Below are positions 24,098-35,785 of a stretch of DNA of 64,000 nt, piece by piece. A program made the translations under genes and the position numbers. Origin of the DNA: Protopterus annectens (taxonomy: Eukaryota > Chordata > Ceratodontiformes > Protopteridae); assembly GCF_019279795.1 (NCBI RefSeq), contig NC_056725.1:1070926068-1070990067 (forward strand), written 5' to 3'. Each line of letters begins with the position of its first letter. Position 1 is the stretch's first letter. The notes beneath the pieces are model-generated. The model searched no databases, had not been told where the DNA came from, and saw nothing but the letters and a program-made list of their open reading frames with translations.

Positions 24098-27090
24098 GCA
24101 ATGTCACAAGTACAAGTTTACCAATGTAAATTTTTTCTCAAACAAAAGCCAACATCAGGGTCATGCTGCTAAATGCTAGGAGTCTTAATCTAAAACTACA
24201 CTCACTGGCAGCTGACCTCACCTTGGAGGATGCTGACATCTGTGCTGCCACAGAAGCCTGGTTCAAGGCTGTGATGAGCAGCCCAGATATACGGGATTAA
24301 AACACCTTCCACTTGCTCAGACCATCAGATGACAGTGGGAAATCCAAAGCAGGAAGGAATATCTATTCTTATCAAAGACAAATACTCCTCCAGATTGGTA
24401 TGTGTAAATGAGTCCCTTGAACTTCTCCATGTACAACTATCTGTAGGTAAAACTCTTCTTCAGAGTATGACCAGTTGTTGAACACACCCCCATGAACTAT
24501 GATGCCCACAGTGACTACCTGGACCTCCTGGAGTCCCTCAATATACCACCAAACACCCTGATTCTGGGAGACTTCAACAACCCATCAATAGATTGGTCTA
24601 ACTACAATTGTACCAATGCACTCACCCACAGATTCTTGAACTTTGTAAACTCCAATGCCTTGGATCAGTTAGTGGACACCCCTACTAGGTGTCCAAACAT
24701 CCTGGATCTGGTACTCATGAACATGAGTAATCATTGCACCATCCCAAGTGTACATTCATCTCTAGTGAGATCTGACCAAATGTCATTCACACTAGAAGTA
24801 ACAATAGAGTCTGACCCTTGCCCAGCTGCAACTAAACTAAACAATTTCTCCAAAGAAAACTACAATCTCTTACAAGATGATATTACTAGTTTCATAGCCC
24901 CTACCTCTACTGACAGCAAGGATACCTATGCCATGGTTTATATCAACACCTTGTATAAACAACTCCATAGTTGCATTGACTCAGCTGTAGCTGATAGGAT
25001 AAAATTAAGTTCCTCATATAAAAACAAGCCTGTTTGATGGTCATCCACCATAAACAGACTATATAACAGGAGAAATAAACTGCTGTCCAAAAATGGTAGT
25101 GAACAGTTCCCTAACTCAAAAGACTCTCTTACAGGACTAAATAAGCAAATAAGACACCTAATGAAAAAATCCAAAGCAAACTATGAATCTAAATTGTCCC
25201 CCCCAAACTAAGGTTAACCACAAGGCATTCTTTGGAAAATCCCACATTTGCATTAAACTTGTTGTAAATGGCACAACATATACTGAACCTGGTGGTATTG
25301 CTAACCTGCTGACAGATAGGTTCAGTGAGTACCCCCCAGTCACTGCCCAGTATACCAGAAAACATTGCTCCCACGTGCCATGCCCCAGACATCTCTAAGG
25401 AACAGGTCCTTAATGCCCTTTCCGAGGCAAAAAAACAGCCTATATGGAACCAGACAACATCCTTGGCTGTGTCCTAAATTGCTTAAAGCAGGAGCTAGTG
25501 GTACCTCTGAATACCTTTTTTAACCACAGTCTAAGCACTGCATATGTTTGTGTAGATAGGAAAATAACCACTGTCATCCCCCTCCACTAAGGGGGCTCCT
25601 CTGCTGACCCCAAGAATTACAGACCAATAATTCTAACCAGCCTCATATGCAAGGCCATAGAGAGAATCATCATGGACATCATCAACAAAGGTATAGGTGA
25701 CCTCCAAACACAAGACCCATCCCAGTTTGTTTTTTGTTAAAGGAGATCATGCCTACTGAACTTGGTTGCAGTTTGGTTTTGTTAATGGGAGATTGTACCT
25801 ACTGACCTTGGTGGAATTCTTCAAGAAAGCCACCAAAGTCATGGATGAAGGCAAAACTGTGCATACTACCTATTTGCACCATTCCCCATTTAGGCGTCCT
25901 TTATAAACTTACCCAAATAAACATAAAACAGTATATAGTTAAGTGGGTTGCATACTGTCTCACCAATAGAACAAACACAGTTAAAATAGTGGACTCTTTA
26001 TCTACCTCCAGATCAGTAACCACTGGAGTACAACAGGGGTTATTGCTGGGGACCCTGTTGTTTGGAATTTACTTTTCAGAAGTGCAGGCCAAAACAAAAG
26101 GCATGTGGCTAACAAAGTTTGCAGATGACTGCCAGCTGGGTGTGATCATTGAATCCCCTAGTGACACTTTCACTTTCACCCTTCAGGAAGGTCTTAATCA
26201 AACCAATGATTGGTGCTAGAATCACAAGATCAACCTAAATGCTAAAAGGTGTATCATCATCCCCATCAGCAAGGGACACATCTCTGCAAAGTACCACATT
26301 AACAACAACACCTGAAGTACCCAATCAGTGGTAAGAGATCTGGGCACACAGGTTGACAGCAACCTCTGATTTGACCATCATGTTTCCACAGTGGTGAGGA
26401 AAGCCTTTTACGTTGCCCATCTCATCAATAAGAGCAGTGTCTCCAAAAAAAAAAGATGTTATAACCCCCCTGTACCCCTCTCTTATTAGATCAATTATAA
26501 AATACAATGCACCCTTTGGTATGCACATTGCCAGACACTTCCAACAATTGGGGAGACCTCAGAGGTACCTTACAAAGAAAATTCAAGGTGTCCAACACCT
26601 GTCCTATACTGATGGATTAAAATCCCTGTCGCTATACTCTGTGTACTACAGACTACACAGGGGTGACCTCTGTCTAGCCTATAAGGCAACCGCAAACCCT
26701 GACCTGATAGAAATGCTGCACATTAGCAAGACAAATGGTACTTGCTGCACCCATTCTAGGACGCTCAACAAGAGAACAGATATTAACAGGATTTGCTGGA
26801 TAGACAGGTTCATCTCTCAAAACTCCACCAACTCTAGAATAAACTTCCAATCCCAGTAAAACAGAGCCATCACTAACCCACTTCAAGTATATTCTGAATA
26901 ACTGGCTGGGGAATTGAAAATTTACCCCTGGGGATTTACCTGCATCCCTTCTGGACAGGGGCATTAGGTGTTGTGTCAGGTCTATTAATAGCACCATTAA
27001 AAGAGGAAAAAAACTTGTCTGGGCTTGTAAGGGCCTCAGAGCCATTAGCCTAGCAGCCTCCTATGATCCATTGATCCTATGTCCTTGTGT
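23182..27090 (+). mobile_element. CR1-like LINE copy D, near full length
   Basis: Contains ORF1, endonuclease, RT and 3' end in the same order as copy A. Endonuclease landmarks: LLNARSL from 24,163, TEAWF near 24,250 and GDFNNPSIDW near 24,570 inside a 181-codon frame (24,492-25,037). The expected SDH block reads SDQ here, so the catalytic histidine is lost. RT landmarks: GVQQGLLLGTLLFGIYFSE near 26,025, FADD at 26,118-26,129 and a 148-codon C-terminal frame (26,413-26,859). The end near 27,050-27,090 has a decayed CCTATGATCC tail. A partial internal duplication is visible near 25,720-25,800, where the FVKGRSCLLNLV region occurs twice. Confidence 0.87.
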
Positions 27091-27850
27091 TATAGCCAAG
27101 CTATTCAAGTGCACTATATTTTTCGAAGGAATGAAGAATCAAGCCCTGTTACTGTCTGGAGAATGTTTATTATTTTTTATTAATTTATTTAGTCTTTGAT
27201 GATGGGTTAGTTCCACTAGGCTTTTGGCCTCTTTTCAGGGGAGACCCACGGTGGTATTTGTACAATTAGGGGACATATGGCCAGGGCATTGGGGAACTTC
27301 CCTACTCTTTTTAAAGAGTATGGAGTCTCTGTTTGGCTGTTATACTTCCAGTTTATATTTCGGGTGTGAAGTTGGCTCAGAGAAACTTTGTGGAAGATGG
27401 ACATAGCACAGATGTTGCATAGCAAAAAAAAAAGATGAATGTGTGCAAAAGGAAGCAGGGTCAGAGAGCTGTTGTTCGAGTGGTGAGGTTGTGATTGAGG
27501 GATCAGATGAGTTGTTGGTTAACAAGGAGATGGTTGGAGTAAAGGTGAATGCTGATTTGAAGGTAATCAAACCTTAACAAGATTCAGAGTGTCTATTCCA
27601 AAATGGTCTGTTCTCTGGGTCTAAGTTGGAGTGTGTAGTTAACAACCCATGAATCAGGAGGGATGTGGGATAATTATCTGAAATAAATGATTATACAGAG
27701 TTAGCTGAAGAGTGAAGTGGACGCATCATGAGGTGACATTATGGACAAAATTCAGGAAGAGAAGGCGAGAGAAATTTCAGAAGAAAGGAAGTTATATGCA
27801 TTGATCATGAAAGAAGGGAAAAAAAGCAATTAAGAGAAAGAGAAGGAGGA
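27091..27850. other. No gene recognised
   Basis: No supported feature. Short open frames only. Confidence 0.5.
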
Positions 27851-27853
27851 AAA

Positions 27854-28508
27854 GGGGTTCAGGTGCCTAGACAGTGAGACATTTCCCTGTGGTACATTTT
27901 TCTGGGGACACATGGCTGAAGTAACATTCAACTGCAGAGAAATATGGCTGTTTGCAAATTCCCTGTGGGCAAAGAGAAGCACACACTGCCATACTCACAG
28001 CTTTAATAACCAAATGCATGGTGGCAGAAGAAGTAATGAGAGCTGTGCTCAGTGTACAGTATATACTTATGTAACTACAACATGTAGAAGTGTGCTACAG
28101 CATGGAGCAAATCCTGCAGGCTACTGTAGTCACATTTATGCTCCAGTATGTGTTTTAGGTAATGTTCTCTAGACACTGTGAAGGGGATAGTGGTCCACAC
28201 ACTCCAGTTATAAAGGCACTGCCCATTGTGCACTGCATTTTTACTGCTACTGACATGTCCTCTGGCAAGCCTACTGCTGATGCCTGCCATATTGCCTGCT
28301 GTCTCATGTTTCCTTGGGGACCATGGACATTGTTTTCCCCCTGTGCATTTGGTTACTGAAGTTGTGGGCATGGCAACATATTCTTCTCTTTGCCCACAGG
28401 GAATTTACAAACAGCAATATTTCACTGCAGCTGAATGTCACTTCAGCCATGTGTCCCCAGTCTAATGCACCACAGGGAAATGTCTCACTGCCTAGGTGCC
28501 TGAACCCC
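27854..28508. mobile_element. Foldback DNA element with ~166-bp inverted termini
   Basis: Left arm 27,854-28,019 and right arm 28,343-28,508 are inverted copies (I count about 22 differences in about 166 positions). The outer ends read GGGGTTCAGGTGCCTAG and, reversed, GGGGTTCAGGCACCTAG. Shared internal blocks include CAGTGAGACATTTCCCTGTG and AATTCCCTGTGGGCAAAGAG. The spacer is about 320 bases without a transposase. I could not identify a target duplication, so the superfamily is open. It is a non-autonomous DNA transposon or foldback element. Confidence 0.88.
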
Positions 28509-28654
28509 AGTGGTAGATATAAGATATAAGACGGATGTGTATAGAATCATTGCAATATATTCATGTCACAAAAAAGGAAAACAGGAAATGCTTAAAAAAT
28601 TAAACTGTGTAGGAGTAAATATTAGTAAGATATTTTAATTGTAATTTAAGGAAA

Positions 28655-28685
28655 AGAAAGAAGGAAAGAAAGAAAGAAAGAAAGA
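28655..28685. repeat. (GAAA)n microsatellite
   Basis: About six AAAG units near the start of the L1-like element. Confidence 0.9.
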
Positions 28686-28814
28686 CGTGAATGATGTTAA
28701 GATAGTATATGAAATAATGAAAAGTGGAAAGCTGTACATATGAGATAATATACAATGGACTTATAAAAGGAATGAGATAAAAACAGAGACTGATTATTTT
28801 ACCATCCCAGTTAG

Positions 28815-28935
28815 GTTGAAAGGGTGGCTTAATGGTTAAGGTGTTTGCCTTACAAACACAAGATGCAGGGTTTGAGTCTCACAAGGGATAATTGTCTAGG
28901 CTCACAAGGGCAGTTAGTCTAGTATTAACCTATAA
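28815..28935 (+). mobile_element. tRNA-derived SINE with CR1-like tail
   Basis: Box A GGTGGCTTAATGG and box B GGTTTGAGTCT, with TTGCCTTACAAACAC between them; that anticodon-arm region resembles tRNA-Val (TAC). After the head come ATAATTGTCTAGGCT and TTAGTCTAGTATTAACCTAT, a degraded version of the 3' end of the CR1-like LINEs. Nearly the same as the copy at 46,700. Confidence 0.85.
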
Positions 28936-29615
28936 TATCTGATACTTTAAAATAAATTATAAAAGAAGGAACAAAAGAAACAGTTTCTCAGCTCATTTGG
29001 CTGTATGAGTAGAAGTAAAAGAAAAGGAAGAATATATAAGGATAGGTAAATATATCAAAATGAATGAAAAATATTTAGATGAGGAGAAAAGAAAGGAATT
29101 GGGAAGATCATGCAGAAATTAAAATATTTTATGAAAATTGGACTGATGGTGGTTAATATTTAAAGAAAAATAACACATAAAAAGTGCTTTTTAGAATTTC
29201 GGATGATGAAAAGAAAAAAAAGTAAAGAAGAAACAGGCTGCTAAGTCAGACAGTATTTAGAGACATATTAAGAAATAATAAAAATGTTTATGGAAAGGAG
29301 AAGGAAATATAAGAAATGAACCAAGAAGGGATAAAAAATGTTATATAGGCAAAGCTACTTTTTACAAGGAAAAAATGAACTGACTCTATATTTGAGTAAA
29401 ATGGTGATAGAAAATGAGAGAAAAGCAAGAGAATTTGAAAATGAAGGAGAATAAGGGGACAAGCAAGAAAAAATATTTGAAGCAATAGAGCAGTATATAC
29501 AAAAATACATTTAAGAAGATAGAGACAAAAGAGAGGCAAATATGGGAGGTAAAGAAATTAAGTAAAGAACATAATGAGATTATGGAAAAAAATATAAATG
29601 TAAAAGAATTTGATG

Positions 29616-29655
<40 letters not shown>
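29616..29655. repeat. (TA)n microsatellite
   Basis: TA tract immediately left of MITE 2. Confidence 0.95.
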
Positions 29656-29657
<2 letters not shown>

Positions 29658-29664
29658 ATAGGTA

Positions 29665-30010
29665 TGGGTCCCCTTCAGTAGATCGAACATTTATAAGTTC
29701 GAACCACATATGGCCGAGACCATATGTTCAAACTTGTAAAAGTCCGATCTGACTGAATGGAGATCTCTGTACAGAGCAGAAAGGGAAGATTTCCCATTTC
29801 CACAATGCAGTGCGATCTCGGAGTTGGTATATTTAAATAAGGGGAGGGGTGAAGTGCAGGGGGATGTAACCCCCCTGCTATAGACATTTAGTTTTGTGTT
29901 TTTGGTTTTATGTGGTTTTACGTCAGTGTTCGAACTTTTATGAGTTCGAACTTATGATCTTGGCCATATGTAGTTCGAACTAGTAAAAGTTCGATGTACT
30001 GATGTAGATC

Positions 30011-30012
<2 letters not shown>
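29665..30012. mobile_element. TA-flanked MITE 2 with TTCGAA palindromes
   Basis: Left terminus 29,665-29,757 and right terminus 29,918-30,012 are inverted copies about 93 bases long. The left reads TCAGTAGATCGAACATTTAT and the reversed right reads TCAGTACATCGAACTTTTAC. Both arms also share ACATATGGCC. Each arm contains GTTCGAAC-type palindromes, so each can also fold on itself. It sits inside a (TA)n tract, consistent with a TA-targeting (Tc1/mariner-type) non-autonomous element of about 348 bp. No transposase. Confidence 0.82.

Positions 30013-30067
<55 letters not shown>
30013..30067. repeat. (TA)n microsatellite
   Basis: TA tract immediately right of MITE 2. It is probably the other half of the tract into which MITE 2 inserted. 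Confidence 0.95.
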
Positions 30068-30072
<5 letters not shown>

Positions 30073-30202
30073 ATAGATATGGAGAAAGTTACAGGAATAG
30101 TTGAAATTGAGTTTCATATGTATTATATATAAAATAATGGCAACAGGTATATTTTTAGAAGTATTGAATGAGTGTTTAGCAAAAAGGATGAAGAAAAAAA
30201 AA

Positions 30203-30204
<2 letters not shown>

Positions 30205-30262
<58 letters not shown>
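30205..30262. repeat. (TA)n microsatellite
   Basis: A further TA tract inside the L1-like element. Confidence 0.95.
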
Positions 30263-30264
<2 letters not shown>

Positions 30265-30989
30265 GGGCCATGAAATTCATATGGGGAAAAAGGAAGAAGG
30301 AAGATATTAGGAATTAGAGGTCAATATTACTATATAATACAGATTATAAAATATTTATAACAATTATAGGGAAAGATTTGGGAAAGGTATGGATAGGTTG
30401 ATGGAGCATATGATTTTTGGAAAAAAGGGAAATGAGGTCAAGATTTACTGTGTATATTAAGACAGCTAACAGATGACATAAATAACAAAGTTAAAACTAA
30501 AATATTGGTCAGATATGTGAATAAAGCATTTGATAAAATATAATGTGAGGAATTGTAGAGTATATTAAGAGACTATATTGTAAGTGATAAAATAATAAAA
30601 GTTATAAGAGCAATATATCAGAAATAATATTATAAAATAATCTTAAATTGATGGTTAAGTAAAGAAATTAGAATAGAATGTTGGATAAGACAAGGTTGTC
30701 CAGTAAGTAGTATCTTATTTGCCTTCTTTATGAATGTAATTGCAAATGTAATGAATAGTGAGTTACAAATGACAAGGTATAGAATAATAGAGGAAATATA
30801 TGTTCCAGTTATGCTTACTTATGCAGATGATATAGCTTTAATTACTAAGCATAGTTAATGGATGGAACAAGGAATTAGGAAACTAAGTAATATGTCTGGT
30901 TTAAGTATTAATAAGGATAAAGTAAAGGAATGGGATTTTGGGGTAAATTAGAAGGTATTAATTTTCATGATGAAGAAGTTGATGTTTGT

Positions 30990-31050
30990 CTTTTCGGCTT
31001 TTCCTGGTTAGGGGTCGCCACAGCGGAACTCCGGTCCACTATATTCTAGG
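30990..31050 (+). repeat. Short repeat remnant with GGGGTCGCCACAGCGG core
   Basis: CTTTTCGGCTTTTCC followed by GGTTAGGGGTCGCCACAGCG is GC-rich and out of place in the A-rich L1-like element. From memory, very similar text recurs in many fish and amphibian sequences, so I read it as a fragment of a widespread interspersed repeat. The family name is not certain. Confidence 0.35.
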
Positions 31051-32180
31051 AAATATATTTTGGGTTAATGCAAAGGAGGAAACATAATGGAAAAGATTGA
31101 TACAAAAGATGAAAGAAATATGTGTGTTCTAGAAGTTATATACATTATCATAAAAGAAAAATGTATATTTAATAAAAACTCCATTTTGATAGGTAAGATT
31201 GCCTCTTTACCAAGTGTACACATGATTCCATGTAAGTATGAATAAGTATTGCCATTGGCCATATTTTCATTTATATGGTGATCAAGACTAAATCCTGTGG
31301 GGAGAGGAGTTCTATATGTGAAGGAAAAGAAGGAGGACTAGGATTAGTAAATTGCATAGTTCATGCAGCTTTGCTGAATTTGTATAAAGTGTTATGGGGA
31401 ATAAAAAAAGAAAATAGGAGTATAATAAATTATATATTGAAAATTAAGTATAAGGACTTTATGGGAAAGTTTAAGATATGGAAAAAGATGGAAGAACAAT
31501 GTTAATAATGAGATTAAAGAATATCAAAGCAAGACATTATTATGGAAATTAAAAATAGAAAATGTACAAAAGAACAGACAGGATTGGTGCAAAAGTATTA
31601 TGAGGGAATTTTACTGTATTTATCCTTGGAAAAACTTGAATAATAAAGAAAGAAAGGTGATTAAATTAAGGCTTATATGGAACAAAAACATCTATGAATG
31701 TAACGATGTTATGTGGAGGTTAATGATAAGTAAACTACCCATTAAAGAAAACATGTCTTATAAAGGATTCAGGAGAGAGTATGTAACCATTGTGGTGACT
31801 GAGATGATGGAATGTGTCTTCTTGAACTGTACAAGAGTGAAAAAATTGTGGGAGCAATTATATGAAATTAATGCATTGTATGATTCTAAAATTGTTAAAG
31901 ATATAAAAATGAATATGATAGAGTATGGATACTATGCTATGCTTTGTGGGTCATATGAAATGAAAAATTAAATGAGATAAAGCATAATGGGAAATGAGTA
32001 TTGGCTAAAATTTTGAAAAAAGATATGTTTCTGGTTGTGGAAAAAAGATTGAAATATATGAAGCTATACAATGTTGTAATATCAAGTGTAAGCAATTGTA
32101 AATAATGTATATAATGTATATATTGTATATAATGTAAATAGTGTATATAATGTGTTATAATTTGTTATAATAAATAAAGA

Positions 32181-32514
32181 ACCCCTAATCTTTTTGATAA
32201 ATGCCATGGGAGCTTTTACATCCCCCTGAGCTACCACCGACTCATGCAGATAGGACCTCAGTTTTGTGTTTCATCCCTAGTATGTAAGCATAGAATTAGT
32301 AAGCAACAAAAGTAGAAGTAATATGCATTTATGCTGATAAATTATTATCACCACGCACATTTAGATATTAAGACAGTTTCTCGAAACTGGTTCATCATGT
32401 GTCTGTAACCACTGATTTGTCTCATGGTATAATATTGTGAAATGATTTTTCTCATTTTGAATTACTATGGAAAATATAAGAGGAGAGAGACAACACAGAA
32501 ACAGTGTGACAGGC
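32181..32514. other. No gene recognised
   Basis: Flanking DNA between the L1-like element and the 5' LTR. No supported feature. Confidence 0.5.
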
Positions 32515-33231
32515 TGTCAGAAAAATATGTATTAGTGTATGTATTAGTAATATGCTTAGTGCATTTAAGGCTTGAAAAGGGTTAACACATTTATTCTGTT
32601 TCACACTGCATAAAATCTGTACGAATTGCAGAAGCTTTCTAACCTTGTATTGTCATGAAATATGCACAGCTATTTCTTATGCTTTGGAAATTTACAGGAA
32701 AGCAGATAAGTTCTGTCTGTGTCAGGAAAATAATGAATAGAACAATATTAATGTTATGAGACTTAGACAAGGAGTTCCGCTTGTACTGTGAGAAAATACA
32801 CAGCTGCAGAAGCTATAGATAATTAGAACAAAGACTGCTTGAAAATATGAACTGCAATCAGCATTTGCTTGTGTCTAAGTTAGAAAAGTACCTTGAAATG
32901 TAACACATGTATTAGAACTACACAACAGAAGTTTGTAACGGGCTATAGCCCACCAAGGCCAGGTTGTTTTTCTCAAAATGTTTTTCATAAGTCCAGTCAT
33001 GTCAGCAGAAAATCTGAGTAACATCTGCTGTAGAACAATACTGAAAGTTGTGTTTGATTACATCAGCCATAGAAGGCCATGTCTTGTAGAATAGTATAAG
33101 AATAGCATACTTCCTGTTTGTAGTTAGGCAAAATCCTGTATTTTCATGTTTTTGTCTCCTTGCAGCAAGTTATTAAATGTACCTTAACTGAACCTTACGT
33201 GTATTGGTCTTTGAAGTTTTTTCCTTTGACA
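32515..33231 (+). repeat. 5' LTR
   Basis: 717 bp, beginning TGTCA and ending TGACA, a perfect 5-bp terminal inversion. TATAAG at 33,095-33,100 is the likely TATA box and ATTAAA at 33,172-33,177 the likely polyadenylation signal. Matches the 3' LTR over its full length. Confidence 0.95.
33095..33100 (+). promoter_or_regulatory. LTR TATA box
   Basis: TATAAG sits about 75 bases upstream of ATTAAA in the LTR and is conserved in the 3' LTR (41,389-41,394). Confidence 0.55.
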
Positions 33232-33234
33232 GAT

Positions 33235-33252
33235 TGGCCCTTCGGACTGGAA
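33235..33252 (+). promoter_or_regulatory. Primer binding site, tRNA-Tyr-like
   Basis: Three bases after the LTR comes TGGCCCTTCGGACTGGAA. It begins with the obligatory TGG and matches the 3' end of vertebrate tRNA-Tyr at about 14 of 18 positions from memory, all mismatches being transitions. Minus-strand DNA synthesis starts here in a retrovirus. A different tRNA cannot be excluded. Confidence 0.6.
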
Positions 33253-33436
33253 ACCCTCACTTCGCCTCAGATCAGACAGGCCAGGTGGCTTGAAACTGTA
33301 CGGGGAAGAAACTACATCAGTTCTTCTTATTTGAAAAGCCCTCCGACTAAATTGTCATACAAAAGAGGCCAGCCACTTTCTGATCTGTGAATGAAGGACA
33401 GGTTTTTCACGAACCAGGTGATCAATCACGAAGGCT

Positions 33437-33445
33437 CAGGTAAGG
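33437..33445 (+). promoter_or_regulatory. Putative viral 5' splice donor
   Basis: CAG|GTAAGG is a near-consensus donor in the leader between the primer site and gag, where simple retroviruses place the donor for env mRNA. Confidence 0.6.
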
Positions 33446-33662
33446 TGAATCTACGTTTTTTCTGTTTTAGATCAGGGACAAAATTTGTATTGTTTTTGTC
33501 AGGACTGTATTTTTTTACAAGTCAGGGACAGAAAAGATTACTGTCTTGTCATAGATCAGGGAAACAGAGCAGGTAGGTAGTCATTCTGAAGAGACTATTA
33601 CAACATCTGTGGTACCACGTTAAAAATAAGGAGTTATGTAATGTTCAAAAGGTTAGAACAAA

Positions 33663-35086
33663 ATGGGTAATAATTGCACAAAAAGACCCCAAAATCCATC
33701 GTTAACCGAAGACGCAAAATACATGCAGTCACAGCATGCTGATAATATTAAATACTACTCAAAATGGGTTAATAAGTATGAATTTGATGGTAAATTAGAA
33801 AAATCCTCACTTGTTAAACCTGCCGAACAGCTTAAAACTGATGCCAGAGGTTGGGTAAAAAAGCAGCGCCAATTAGGAATCCCTCAGGCACACAGGTGGA
33901 TTGAGGAAGTAAACCGTAGGGAACAAAAAAGAATAATTCAAAAGCAATGTTTTTAGATAAGAAGGACAATAACTTAATAATAGCATCGGCCCCTTCATCT
34001 CCCTTACCAGAATATGAAGCAAGTGAACAGGTTAGTCCACCCCCATGATATCCTGCTGTCACCGTAAATAGAGACACAACAAAAGCAAAACCGTTTATTA
34101 GAGATCCAATCGAGACCAGATCTCGAACACGGGCAGGTAATTCAAAAAGGGACATTGAATTATATCAAATGGGTAGGAATTCAAGATCTATGAGTGAAGA
34201 AGAAATATGCCCACTTATAGAAGTGCCTAATCATCAGGCAGGGCAAGAAGGTCAGGACCCAAATATTCTAGTGTATAGACCCTGGACTCCGGAAGACATC
34301 CAGAAAGCCACTGAGGGAATTCCCCATCCAAAAGTTAATTTCAGAAAGTTCTTAGAAGATTTACAAGGAATGAGGCTGAGTTATAATTTAAATGGAATAG
34401 AGGTAGAAAAAGTAGTCAGACAAATTGTTGGACCAGATTGGCACATGATTAATGGCAACTGGAATACCTGTGACACTGCGCTCAGGCCCCTCCCACATAG
34501 CAGTGCAGAACTAGACAACAGAGTGAAAGGTCTTACAGACCGAATCTCTGAGAAATGGAAGCCTAGAGCAGACTGGGATTGCATTAATCAATGCATCCAA
34601 CAAGAAGGTGAAACTATTGACAGATATTATGCCAGACTGTTAGAATGTTTTAATAACCATTGCGGAATGCAGGTTCCTGAAGATCAGACACAAGATTCCC
34701 CATATGAGCAGCAATTAAAGAATGCATTTTTGAAAGGCAGCATTGCACCCATAAGCAGTTTTATTATAAAGCACATGGTAGATCATCGTACAAGCAGGTT
34801 ACAGTCATTACTTGAATATGCTAGGCATGCCAAAAGGCACTTTAATAGCAAAAAGAAAGCCCAAGTACTTTCTGTAGAAGATGGAGCAGAAGTTTATATA
34901 GTACAGTCTGGGAAAAAGGGCAAGAGAAATGCCCAGGGAAACAAACAATCTGATCAGCAAACAGAGGACTTTGAAGGGCGAAAGAAAAGGGGTGAATGTT
35001 TCAAATGCGGTAAAAAGGGACACTTGGCAAGGGATTGCAAGAAAAACAAGAAGGCAACCACAGAAGACAAGGAGGGTGAGGACTGA
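33663..35086 (+). pseudogene. ERV gag, broken
   Basis: Gag structural polyprotein. The frame from ATG 33,663 begins MGNNC, a myristoylation-type start expected for matrix, and runs 97 codons to a TAG at 33,954. Similarity continues in another frame from the T run at 33,950-33,954, with a TGA at 34,046-34,048, and then opens as a 305-codon frame (34,169-35,086). That frame holds a capsid-like region starting near YRPWTPEDIQ, and nucleocapsid with one CCHC knuckle at 34,997-35,038 (C-X2-C-X4-H-X4-C). It ends at TGA 35,084-35,086, after which the same frame continues into protease. Confidence 0.9.
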
Positions 35087-35089
35087 CTA
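35084..35089 (+). promoter_or_regulatory. gag/pro stop codon in leaky context
   Basis: The gag frame ends TGA followed by CTA, and the same frame is open through the protease. TGA-CTA is a known readthrough-prone context. Gammaretroviruses express pro-pol by suppression of a stop at this junction (usually UAG). I did not identify a downstream pseudoknot by eye. Confidence 0.65.
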
Positions 35090-35785
35090 TATGATAGTCA
35101 AGAATCACTAGAAGGGGATAGCAGAGAAATGACAAATGAGAATGTGATAGAGGGAGTAGAGGATGTGACAGAAGAAATAGAGGAAGTGCAGGAAGTTACG
35201 GATAGTGAAGAAAATGAAATATTGGATTTAGCTTTATTGAGCTTAGAGCTCTGTTTAGCAGACACAAAACCAGAAGTTACACTCCTGGTAGAGGGGAGGG
35301 AAGTCAAATTCTTGTGTGACTCAGGGGCGTCACAGACCCTGATACATCCCTCCAAACTGCCAGAAAATTCAGAGTCACCTGATTACATACTAGTGAAAGC
35401 AGCTAATGGACAGCTGTATCGGGAGCCCCTCTCCCATAATATTACAATAACTGATCCTGTTTCAGGATTGACCCAGAAAAGTAAAATTGTTGTTTCTGCA
35501 AAATACCCAGTAAACCTCTTGGGCAGAGACCTTATGCAGCTATTTGGTATAGCAGTAGTTCCGACTATGCAGGGTATGGAAGCACAGCAACAAATTAATA
35601 CCTTTGCAGTGCAATCGGAGGGTGAAATGTTTTATTGGTACAGCCAGGACTTGGTTACAACTGGTTCAGGGGCAGTGACCGAAGAGTTGATGAACGTAGC
35701 CATCAGCAAGTTCCCGTCCCTTGACATTGACAAACAACATTTGTTGCACTGTACTCTGTATTATTGTAAATACACCAGGACCTGA
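35087..35785 (+). pseudogene. ERV protease
   Basis: Retropepsin-like aspartic protease, which cleaves the viral polyproteins in the particle. The frame is continuous with gag through the TGA at 35,084. The catalytic triplet DSG lies at 35,318-35,326 (FLCDSGAS), and a flap-to-end block LLGRDLM follows near 35,520. An acidic linker precedes the domain. The frame closes at TGA 35,783, while the similarity carries on in the RT frame that opens near 35,721, so an indel separates pro from RT. The catalytic residues are present. Confidence 0.9.

Larger units (their letters stand above)
28540..32180 (+). mobile_element. L1-like LINE, interrupted and decayed
   Basis: A-rich plus strand with RT-like blocks. 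Near 30,680-30,850 are IRQGCPVSSILFAFF and the catalytic YADD (near 30,820). Near 31,330 comes EGGLGLVN, and a 123-codon frame (31,600-31,971) reads as the C-terminal region. RQGCP plus YADD and the GGLGL block are typical of the L1 group, not of CR1. The pre-RT region is recognisable from about 28,980-29,600. The element ends with TAATGTATA-type repeats and AATAAA near 32,170. It is interrupted by a SINE, (TA)n tracts and MITE 2. Many stops. Confidence 0.72.
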
